DNA of 64,000 nucleotides from CAWBFD01 sp963788115 (GTDB lineage Bacteria > Actinomycetota > Thermoleophilia > Solirubrobacterales > 70-9). A program made the translations under genes and the position numbers. The stretch is taken from NCBI GenBank assembly GCA_963788115.1, contig CAWBFD010000004.1, positions 1,116,001 through 1,180,000 of the forward strand, read 5' to 3'. Shown here one piece after another: positions 24,625-30,390 of this stretch (the stretch's first letter is position 1; each line of letters starts with the position of its first letter). The notes beneath the pieces were generated by a model. The model did not search any database and was not told the origin of the DNA. It worked only from the letters and a program-made list of their open reading frames with translations.

Positions 24625-24641
24625 TATTCTAAACGCAGAAT
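24625..24641. promoter_or_regulatory. Shared divergent -10 and operator-like repeat (E1 HTH / integrase)
   Basis: TATTCT (plus, 24625-24630) and TAGAAT (minus, 24626-24631) use the same bases, giving a symmetric two-way -10. The minus -10 is seven bases from the HTH ATG, so that mRNA would be leaderless. An inverted repeat ATTCT-N6-AGAAT spans 24626-24641 and could be the HTH operator. The sequence is identical in E2. Confidence 0.6.
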
Positions 24642-24647
24642 GTAGAA

Positions 24648-24761
24648 GCCCCCGCGCCGCAGACACGGCCGGGGGCATGGCACCGGGGGTTTGCGCCCCG
24701 GCGCGGTTCGCAGGCTATGCCTCTGAACCGGCCTTCGGTGCCCGACCGAAGGAGGTTCAGC
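24648..24761 (+). promoter_or_regulatory. Structured leader RNA of integrase (E1)
   Basis: Three hairpins. P1: gcccccg (24648-24654) with cgggggc (24670-24676) and inner gccg/cggc. P2: ccgggg (24683-24688) with ccccgg (24696-24701). P3: ctgaacc and ccttcggt (24723-24739) with accgaagg and ggttcag (24745-24760), which buries the ribosome site gaaggagg just before the ATG. P1-inner and P2 pairs covary with the E2 leader, which supports a real RNA structure controlling integrase translation. Confidence 0.65.
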
Positions 24762-26018
24762 ATGGCCCGTAAAGCCACCGGCCAGGTAATCGAGAAGAAG
24801 ACGAAGCGAGGCCGCGTCTACGCGCTCCGCTTCCGCGCCAACGGCGACCGCCACTACCTCACCCTCGGCACCGCCGAGGAGGGGTGGGATCGACGCGGCG
24901 CCGAGGAGGAGCTACAGAACGTGCTCGCCGACGTGCGCCGCGGCATCTGGAAACCGCCGCGGCCGGAGCCGGTGGTCGTCGCGACCGAAGACCCGACGTT
25001 CCACGAGTTCGCCTCGGAGTGGTTCGAGCGCCACCGGCCCGAGTGGCGGGAGAAGACGATCAGGGACTACGAGTGGGCGATCTGCGGCCACCTGCTCCCG
25101 TTCTTCGCCGAGCACCGGCTGACGCAGATCACGGTCGCCGAGGTCGATCGCTACAAGGCGGCGAAGCTCGGCGAGCATCGGCTCGCCCCGGCGCAGATCA
25201 ACAAGACGATCACCCGGCTCGCGCAGATTTTTGACGAAGCGGTCGAGTACGAGCACCTGGCGCTCGATCGGAACTCGGCTCGCGGCCGGAGGCGGAAGCT
25301 GAAGGCGCCGAAGCCGCGGCGCTCGTGGGTCGAGCCGGAGCAGCTACCGGCGCTCCTCGAAGCCGCCGACGAGTGGTTCCGGCCGGTGGTCGCGACCCTC
25401 GTGGGGTCCGGGCTCCGGGTCGGCGAGGCGGTCGCCCTCGACTGGCGCGACGTGAACCTCCGCACCGGGACGATCACCGTGCGCGAGTCGAAGACGGATG
25501 CCGGTCGCGGTCGGCAAGTCGATCTCCCGCTCGGGCTCCACGAGGAGCTAGTCGAGTGGAAGGCTCGGACGCCGCGGCCCGAGGATGGTGATCCGGTGTT
25601 CGTCTCGCGGGCGCGGAGCGGCGCTCACCGCCGCCAGACCGAGCGCAACGTCTTGGCGCGGTTGAAGACGACGATTCGGCGGGCGAACGAGCGGCTAGAG
25701 AGGCTCGGGATCGAACCGATCTCCGAGCGGGTCACGAATCACTCGCTGCGCCGGACCTACGCCTCGCTGCGGTCGGCGCTCCGCGACGACCCGATCTACA
25801 TCGCCGAGCAGATCGGGCACACCGACGCCCGGTTCACCCTGAACGTCTACGCGAAGGCGGTGAAGCGCCGGGAGAGGCTTTCCGGCGCCTACCTCGAAGC
25901 CTTCGATCAGGCGCTCGAATGGGCACTAATGGGCACTAACGGGCACCCGGAGCCGATCGAGGCGTTCGAGCCCGAGCACGCCGAGGTCGCTGATCCGGCA
26001 CCGGCAAGCGATAATTGA
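24762..26018 (+). CDS. int: Tyrosine site-specific integrase (E1)
   Basis: 418 residues from the ATG giving MARKATGQVIEKK, directly after the P3 hairpin. N-terminal arm-binding strands ('VYALRFRANGDRHYLTLGT'), a core-binding domain, then the catalytic set: Arg in 'GSGLRVGEAV', Lys in 'RESKTDAGRG', 'HSLRRTY' (HxxR), 'GHTD' and the nucleophile in 'TLNVYAKAV'. It ends 8 bp before the rebuilt tRNA-Arg gene, as expected for an integrase next to its att site. Three tandem ggcactaa-type repeats lie inside its last codons. It belongs to a different subgroup from the E2 integrase. Confidence 0.92.
   Translation: MARKATGQVIEKKTKRGRVYALRFRANGDRHYLTLGTAEEGWDRRGAEEELQNVLADVRRGIWKPPRPEPVVVATEDPTFHEFASEWFERHRPEWREKTIRDYEWAICGHLLPFFAEHRLTQITVAEVDRYKAAKLGEHRLAPAQINKTITRLAQIFDEAVEYEHLALDRNSARGRRRKLKAPKPRRSWVEPEQLPALLEAADEWFRPVVATLVGSGLRVGEAVALDWRDVNLRTGTITVRESKTDAGRGRQVDLPLGLHEELVEWKARTPRPEDGDPVFVSRARSGAHRRQTERNVLARLKTTIRRANERLERLGIEPISERVTNHSLRRTYASLRSALRDDPIYIAEQIGHTDARFTLNVYAKAVKRRERLSGAYLEAFDQALEWALMGTNGHPEPIEAFEPEHAEVADPAPASDN
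25921..25950. repeat. E1 right-end tandem 10-bp repeats (putative arm sites)
   Basis: gggcactaat, gggcactaac, gggcacccgg in direct tandem within the 3' end of int, about 75 bp from attR. The half-site also occurs in the left-end palindrome at 15710-15721. Confidence 0.5.
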
Positions 26019-26025
26019 GGCACCT

Positions 26026-26067
26026 GGCCCCCGTAGCTCAGTGGACAGAGCGGCTGCCTTCTAAGCA
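26026..26067 (+). repeat. E1 right attachment site (tRNA-Arg 5' half from element)
   Basis: Second copy of the 42-bp repeat at 15549-15590. It joins to host sequence at the anticodon-stem 3' side to rebuild a full tRNA-Arg. The 5' half and upstream region of the working gene therefore come from E1. Confidence 0.88.
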
Positions 26068-26099
26068 GCGGGCCGCAGGTTCGAATCCTGCCGGGGGCA
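26027..26099 (+). tRNA. tRNA-Arg(TCT)
   Basis: Full cloverleaf: acceptor GCCCCCG/CGGGGGC with discriminator A, anticodon stem GCTGC/GCAGC closing CTTCTAA (anticodon TCT), and T-arm with TTCGAAT. No CCA is encoded. It begins 8 bp after the integrase stop. Confidence 0.95.
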
Positions 26100-26121
26100 T
26101 CCGGTTCAGTGACCGGCGGAC

Positions 26122-26490
26122 ATGATCGACCACGTCGTGATCAACGTCAGCGACTACGACGCCGCTCGCGCGTTCTACACGCACGCGCTCGAGCCGCTCG
26201 GCGTCGACGTGGTGATGGAGCTCGGTCAGATGTGCGGGCTGGGAAACCGCGGGAAGCCGGACCTCTGGATCGCAGAGCGCGACCAGCCCAGCGCCCCCGT
26301 CCATGTCGCGCTCAGGGCGCCCGATCGCGCGACCGTCGACGCCTTCCATCGGGCCGCGCTCGAGGTGGGGGGGACGGACAACGGTCTCCCCGGCGTGCGG
26401 TCCCACTATCACCAGCACTACTACGGCGCATTCGTCCTCGATCCAGACGGCAACAACATCGAGGCCGTCTGTCATGAGCCGGCCACGTAG
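26122..26490 (+). CDS. VOC (glyoxalase/bleomycin-resistance) family protein
   Basis: 122 residues, one complete VOC module. 'MIDHVVINVSDYDAARAFYTHALEPLG' is the typical first half, with metal-site His4. The second half ends 'FVLDPDGNNIEAVCHE' with the conserved Glu. VOC proteins include glyoxalase I, dioxygenases and fosfomycin- or bleomycin-resistance proteins; the substrate is unclear. It is the only host gene between E1 and E2, just after tRNA-Arg and before tRNA-His. Confidence 0.88.
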   Translation: MIDHVVINVSDYDAARAFYTHALEPLGVDVVMELGQMCGLGNRGKPDLWIAERDQPSAPVHVALRAPDRATVDAFHRAALEVGGTDNGLPGVRSHYHQHYYGAFVLDPDGNNIEAVCHEPAT

Positions 26491-26538
26491 TAGCCGCTGA
26501 CGATCCACCCCGCGCGCCGCTACATTGGAAGCCGCGTG

Positions 26539-26611
26539 GTGAGCGTAGCTCAGCTGGTAGAGCTCCTGGTTGTGGTCCAGGCGGTCGCCGGTTCGAATCC
26601 GGTCGCTCACC
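26539..26611 (+). tRNA. tRNA-His(GTG)
   Basis: Acceptor GTGAGCG/CGCTCAC, anticodon loop TTGTGGT (anticodon GTG), T-loop TTCGAAT. An encoded G at 26538 (the -1 base) faces discriminator C at 26611, the identity pair of tRNA-His. It hosts E2. Confidence 0.95.
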
Positions 26612-26612
26612 C
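26569..26612 (+). repeat. E2 left attachment site (tRNA-His 3' half)
   Basis: 44 bp from the anticodon loop to just past the 3' end of tRNA-His, identical to 36858-36901. The intact tRNA gene stays at this end, the usual outcome of integration into the 3' half. Confidence 0.9.
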
Positions 26613-26621
26613 CTCACGGAA

Positions 26622-26642
26622 GGCCCGCTACGGCGGGCTTTT
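26622..26642 (+). terminator. Intrinsic terminator after tRNA-His
   Basis: gcccgc-tac-g-gcgggc followed by tttt, ten bases after the tRNA end. It lies on the E2 side of attL, so E2 supplies the tRNA terminator. Confidence 0.7.
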
Positions 26643-26674
26643 CGCGTGGAGGAGCCCGGAGCCCGAGCGGGTCC

Positions 26675-26698
26675 GAGCTACTACAGGAGCTACTACCG
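26675..26698. repeat. E2 left arm-type site, two 12-bp direct repeats
   Basis: gagctactacag and gagctactaccg in tandem, about 62 bp inside attL. The same 12-bp doublet occurs at 29250-29273 and 36754-36777 in the same orientation. Confidence 0.65.
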
Positions 26699-26822
26699 GC
26701 CCCGGCTGGATCACCCCGGCGCGGCCTTCTTGGCATCGCCCGCCGATCCCCCCGGAACCGCACTTCCGGGCTTGGTAGAGCCATTTTTCACGACCGGCGG
26801 AGGTGGTAGAACGTCGTCGAAC

Positions 26823-27043
26823 ATGAACGTTCGCATGGCATTCGTGGTGACCGAGAACGAGCGCGAGGCGCTCGCCGAGATCGCCGAGCGGAGAACCGCA
26901 CCATGTCGGGCGAGCTTCGCGCCCTCGTGCGGCGCCGGATCGTCGAGTTCGCCTCCCTGAACGACGAACGCTCGGCCCACGAGGATTTCGCCGAGCGTCG
27001 TCTTCGTCCGGCTGAGAAGGAGCCGGAGTGTGAGCAAGTCTAG
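26823..27043 (+). pseudogene. Ribbon-helix-helix protein with -1 frameshift (E2)
   Basis: The ATG frame gives 'NVRMAFVVTENEREALAEIAER'. The continuation 'NRTMSGELRALVRRRIVEFA' is in another frame and runs to a stop at 27043. One missing G at 26890-26891 would join them into an Arc/CopG-like protein of about 73 residues (strand, helix, turn, helix) with an acidic tail. It occupies the slot of the E1 RHH gene at 17220. It may be a real inactivation or a sequencing error. Confidence 0.6.
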
Positions 27044-27497
27044 ACCGAGCCGCAGACGGCCGACCGGGATCATCGGCTACCGGCCCCGGCGCTTCCCGCG
27101 CTGCTACGCCGGGGCGCCGAGCGCCGGGTTCGTCTCCGCGCATGTCGCGGCACGGCTCGACGCGGCCGCGACTCCGTTGCCCGTGAACCGCCTCCGCCGA
27201 CTCGCGCTCCGACCCGGCGCTCACCGCGAGCGTCTCTGTCGGCCCGGTCGCCACCGTCGAGCATCAGGCGCTCGCCCGACTCGCCGCCGTGGATCGCGCC
27301 GCCGGACGGCTCGGGCGACCCGCGCCGGTCCACGATCTAGCGACCCCGACGAACCGCCACCGCCCCTAGCCGGGCGGCGTTCCAGCTTCCCTCAGGAGGG
27401 GTTCCGGCATGACCCCGGAGCCCCGGTTCGCCATGAGGAAAGGGCGCCGGGCAACCCGGCTCGGCGCCCTCATCGTGGGCTTCGGGAGGCGACGTGA
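27030..27497 (+). CDS. Hypothetical basic protein (E2)
   Basis: 155 codons open from GTG 27030, overlapping the RHH stop. The product is very Arg-rich, and its last 50 residues are forced by the conserved hairpin block, so the true extent is doubtful. The N-terminus 'RRRPTGIIGYRPRRFPRCYAG' has no recognised fold. It corresponds in position to the E1 ORF at 17422. Confidence 0.3.
   Translation: MSKSRPSRRRPTGIIGYRPRRFPRCYAGAPSAGFVSAHVAARLDAAATPLPVNRLRRLALRPGAHRERLCRPGRHRRASGARPTRRRGSRRRTARATRAGPRSSDPDEPPPPLAGRRSSFPQEGFRHDPGAPVRHEERAPGNPARRPHRGLREAT
27365..27479. other. Conserved two-hairpin block, E2 copy
   Basis: Nearly identical to 17707-17820. It keeps hairpin A (ggggt/acccc) and hairpin B (agggcgccg/cggcgccct), and again ends about 15 bp before a GTG start. 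The flanking genes differ between the elements, so this DNA or RNA itself seems to be conserved. Confidence 0.65.
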
Positions 27498-27691
27498 TCC
27501 CGCTCCGAGGTGAGGTCGAGATTTCCAGCGGGTCGAGCGCCACACCGCCGAAGTTGCTCGGGCCGGGGCCGGGCTGTTCGTGCACGAAGCCGATCACTTG
27601 GCAGATCGGGCCGCACGTCTCCTGCATCCGTTGCGGCCGGGCGACCAAGCTGCGGCGAGGGCGCGGGACGAGGCGAGGAGGCGGCTCGTGA
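27494..27691 (+). CDS. Small zinc-ribbon protein (E2)
   Basis: 65 residues. CxC and CxxC pairs ('GCSCTKPITW' and 'SCIRCGRATK') make a plausible zinc site, followed by a basic tail. Its stop overlaps the ATPase start as GTGA. It stands where E1 has the acidic protein at 17835. An alternative reading in another frame would extend the ATPase N-terminus (from 27580). The cysteine pattern favours the zinc ribbon. Confidence 0.5.
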   Translation: MIPLRGEVEISSGSSATPPKLLGPGPGCSCTKPITWQIGPHVSCIRCGRATKLRRGRGTRRGGGS

Positions 27692-28930
27692 GCGACCGCC
27701 ACCTCCAAGCGGTCGAGCGCCGGGGCCGTCTCGGCGACGTGATCCCGGTCTTTCAGGATTGGCTCTACCTGCCCGATCCCGGCATCGTCTACGCGGTGCT
27801 CGGAGCCGTCGCCGCCAACCGGCTCGACGGCGATCCGGTCTGGCTTCAGGTGATCGCCCCGCCGGGCTTCGGCAAGACCGAGGTGCTGCTCTCGATCGCC
27901 GATCTCGACGACGTTCACCTCGCGAGCACGATCACCGAGGCGGCGCTGCTCTCGGGCACGCCGAAGAAGGAGAAGGCCGAAGGGCGCGACGGGCGGGCTC
28001 CTGCGCCGGATCGGCGACTCGGGGATTCTGCTGCTCAAAGACTTCACCTCGATCCTCTCGATGCACCGGGAGACGCGGGCCGAGGTGATCGCGGCGCTCC
28101 GCGAGATTTATGACGGGTCGTGGGATCGACCGATCGGCGCGGAGGGCGGTAAGACCCTTCATTGGCACGGCAAGGTCGGGATGATCGCGGGCTGCACGCC
28201 GACGATCGACCGCCACCACGCGGTCATGGGCGCGATGGGGGAGCGGTTCCTGCTCTACCGGCTACCCGAGGTCGATGAAGACGAGCAGGCCCGGCAGGCG
28301 CTCGCGGTGGCCGGGCACGAGCCGGAAATGCGCTCGACGCTCTCGGCTGCGGTGCGGGGGCTTTTCGAGGCCGACCTTGACGCTCCTCGCGAACTCAGCC
28401 CGGAGGAGTCGGGGCGGCTGATCTCCCTGGCGACGTTCGTGGTCCGAAGCCGCAGCGCCGTCGAGCGCGAGGGTTACAGCCGCGAGATCGAACTCGTCCC
28501 CGGCGCCGAGGCACCGGCCCGATTGGCGAAGGTGCTGCACCGCCTGCTCGCCGGGCTCGACTCCCTCGGGGTGGATCGCGGGCTCGCGTGGGGGGTGGTG
28601 GCGAAGGCGGCGCTCGATTGCATCCCGGCCCTCCGCCGCGAGATCGTCGCCGTGCTGCACCAGGGGAACCCGCTGACGACGGACGAGATCGCCGAGGCGA
28701 TCCGCTACCCGACCTCGACCACCCGCCGCGGCCTCGAAGACCTCACCGCGCACCGGATCACCGACCGCTCGAAGGCGGGGAACGCCGCTATCTGGTCGCT
28801 GACGACGTGGGCGAAGGAGCGATACGAGGCCGTCATCCCCGGAATGTCGGGGGGGCTCTATTTAGAGAAAGAGGGGGTAAGACGACTTTTCGGGAAAGGA
28901 GCGACACGAGAAGGGGGGAACGGTGACTGA
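27688..28930 (+). pseudogene. P-loop replication ATPase with +1 frameshift (E2)
   Basis: The first part (from GTG 27688) has Walker A 'APPGFGKTEVLLS'. The second part has the Walker-B-like 'GILLLKDFTSILS', 'GCTPTIDRHHAVMGAMGERFLLYRLP' and a C-terminal winged-helix-like region 'LTTDEIAEAIRYPTSTTRRGLEDL'. The two are in different frames. Removing one G from ggg at 27982-27984 restores 'EGATGGLLRRIGDSG' and a protein of about 413 residues. It resembles helicase/primase-associated ATPases of actinophages and replaces the RepA-like ATPase of E1. If real, the frameshift would cripple E2 replication. Confidence 0.65.
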
Positions 28931-29234
28931 GGGGGGCACTCCCCCGCAGCGGCCACGCCTGGCCGATTCCCGAAGGGATTTCACCGATCTCTCCTCGAAC
29001 GGCCCGGTTCGGCTACTCGACGCCGGGCAAGTCGCCGACCTTCTCCGCGTGCCGAAGTCGTGGGTGTACGCCGAGGTTCGGGCCGGGCGCCTGCCGCACA
29101 TAAAGCTCGGCCGCTACTACCGCTTCGCGCCGGAGTCGATCGCCGCCTTCGTCGCCGGGCTCGAACGAGGGCCGGTGCCGTACAGGAAGTACCCGGCGCC
29201 GGGGAGTGGACCCGGAGGTTCACCCGATGCCTGA
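28923..29234 (+). CDS. Excisionase-like helix-turn-helix protein (E2)
   Basis: 103 residues. 'LLDAGQVADLLRVPKSWVYAEVRAGRLPHIKLGRYYRFAP' split over the HTH and wing is a standard excisionase-family DNA-binding domain, followed by 'ESIAAFVAGLERG' and a Pro/Gly tail. It overlaps the ATPase stop by 8 bp. A 12-bp doublet repeat like the integrase arm sites begins 16 bp after its stop, which would fit a protein that bends DNA for excision, though regulation of the packaging genes is also possible. Confidence 0.8.
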   Translation: MTEGGTPPQRPRLADSRRDFTDLSSNGPVRLLDAGQVADLLRVPKSWVYAEVRAGRLPHIKLGRYYRFAPESIAAFVAGLERGPVPYRKYPAPGSGPGGSPDA

Positions 29235-29249
29235 GCCGTTTGCGGGCCG

Positions 29250-29273
29250 AAGCTACTACCGGGGCTACTGCCG
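29250..29273. repeat. Internal 12-bp doublet (E2)
   Basis: aagctactaccg and gggctactgccg in tandem, in the same orientation and spacing as the doublets at both E2 ends. It lies between the HTH and TerS genes, in the position of the E1 intergenic control region. Confidence 0.55.
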
Positions 29274-29408
29274 GTGATCTATTTCGTGCAGATCAGCTGC
29301 ACGGGGAGTGGTTCCGGCCGAGCCCTGCCCTGGCGGCGTAGGTGTACGTGGCGGCTGACCGAATCGACCCGCGAGGTGCTCGGGGCGAGTGCGAGAGGAG
29401 GCGTCTGA

Positions 29409-29960
29409 ATGGCGCGTCGTAAGCGCAGACCGATGGGTGGTGGCGGCGCCAGGAATCCGAACTCGCTCGCCAACCTCCGGCGGGGCGGGGCGCCACCGGC
29501 TCCGCCCGGTGGTCACCCGGCGGTGGTGAAGCACGGCGCCTTCCGCACGATCCCCCGCGATCAACTCGACGCCGAGATCGAGGCGATCTACCGGGCGCTC
29601 GCCGACTCGGCTCCGGTGCGCGACTCGGACGGCGGGCTACCGAAGGCCGACGAGGCGGCGGTCGAGGTGGCGGCTCGGGCGCTGAAGCGGTGGCGCGGCG
29701 TGGTCGCGTGGTGCGAGACGTTCGGGCGGTTCGAGGAGCACACGGGGGCGATGAAGCCCGCCGCCGAGTACGAGCTTCAGACCGAGCGGGCGTTGAAGGC
29801 GGCGCTCGCCGACCTCGGGCTCGACCCGACGGCTCGGGCGAAGCTCGGGCTCGATCTGATCCGCGGCGTCGATCTGGCGACCGCCATGAGCCACCCCGAC
29901 CCCGAGGTGCGAGCGCGGCTGCTCTCCGAGGCCGGGCTCGACGAGGAGGGCGACCAGTGA
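29409..29960 (+). CDS. Phage terminase small subunit (E2)
   Basis: 183 residues with a strong ribosome site (aggagg) before the ATG. Basic Gly-rich start 'ARRKRRPMGGGGARNPNS', then 'LANLRRGGAPPAPPGGHP', a long helical body 'AEIEAIYRALADSAPV' and the C-terminal 'LGLDPTARAKLGLDL'. This layout matches P27-like small terminases, which bind the packaging site. Identity to the E1 gene is very high for the first 80 residues, then drops. It is followed on the opposite strand by a SnoaL gene. Confidence 0.75.
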   Translation: MARRKRRPMGGGGARNPNSLANLRRGGAPPAPPGGHPAVVKHGAFRTIPRDQLDAEIEAIYRALADSAPVRDSDGGLPKADEAAVEVAARALKRWRGVVAWCETFGRFEEHTGAMKPAAEYELQTERALKAALADLGLDPTARAKLGLDLIRGVDLATAMSHPDPEVRARLLSEAGLDEEGDQ

Positions 29961-29965
29961 CCGGC

Positions 29966-30358
29966 CTACTCCGACAGCCCGGCGGCTTCGAGGGCCTCGT
30001 GGACGCGCCGGAAGGACTGCATCCGAACGATGCGCCCGTCTCGAAGCGTCAACCACTGAGCAAACTGATCATCGAGCGATGCGGGACTTCGGGCGCTCCG
30101 GGCGCTGCGGTGAAAGGCGACAACGACTTGGTCGCCTCCTTCATAGAAAGCCTCCGGCGACACGCTGTACGACTCAAAGGTCCCGGCGAACTCGCTGATC
30201 GATCGAGCGACGTTATCGACCCCCGATGTGGACCCGCCCATCAGACCGAGAGGGAGGAACTCGACGTCGGACGCCAACAGCGCCTTCCAACCCTCGTGGT
30301 CATCTCGCTCGTACGCCTCGAAGTAGCTCCGCACGATCTCCACGTTCTCCTGCGACAT
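29966..30358 (-). CDS. SnoaL/NTF2-like protein inserted between terminase genes (E2)
   Basis: 130 residues: 'SQENVEIVRSYFEAYERDDHEGW', 'DVEFLPLGLMGGSTSG' and the tail 'RRVHEALEAAGLSE'. It has the same position, strand and promoter (GATACT nine bases before the ATG) as the E1 gene, but only moderate protein similarity, and it is closer to the host gene at 37241 in the 'DVEFLPL' region. Either an old acquisition diverged or the slot was filled twice. The function is unknown. Confidence 0.8.
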   Translation of the reverse strand: MSQENVEIVRSYFEAYERDDHEGWKALLASDVEFLPLGLMGGSTSGVDNVARSISEFAGTFESYSVSPEAFYEGGDQVVVAFHRSARSARSPASLDDQFAQWLTLRDGRIVRMQSFRRVHEALEAAGLSE

Positions 30359-30367
30359 CGCCCGTCA

Positions 30368-30373
30368 AGTATC
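30368..30373 (-). promoter_or_regulatory. -10 element of E2 SnoaL gene
   Basis: GATACT on the minus strand, nine bases from the ATG. No ribosome site, so a leaderless or near-leaderless mRNA is predicted. Confidence 0.6.
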
Positions 30374-30390
30374 TCGCGAGGGCCGTGCAG

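Larger units (their letters stand above)
15549..26067. mobile_element. E1: satellite-like integrative element in tRNA-Arg
   Basis: About 10.5 kb between the 42-bp tRNA-Arg direct repeats. It encodes a tyrosine integrase at the right end, a small HTH regulator, a RepA-like ATPase beside an iteron-like array, small and large terminase, coiled-coil-like and zinc-ribbon proteins, with an MFS transporter as cargo at the left end. No portal, capsid, protease, tail or lysis gene is seen. Gene order matches E2 (26569-36901). The combination of integration, replication and packaging functions without virion genes is the logic of phage satellites. That interpretation is inferred from gene content. Confidence 0.8.

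Noticed and set aside
24648..24676. The P1 hairpin (gcccccg...cgggggcat) resembles the tRNA-Arg acceptor stem at 26027, suggesting tRNA mimicry.
   Set aside because: The same hairpin occurs in E2, which targets tRNA-His, and only the GC-rich stem ends match. Chance in GC-rich DNA is more likely.
27580..27691. An N-terminal extension of the E2 ATPase from 27580.
   Set aside because: The Arg/Ala-rich composition looks like a shadow of the overlapping zinc-ribbon frame, and the GTGA overlap at 27688 gives a better start.
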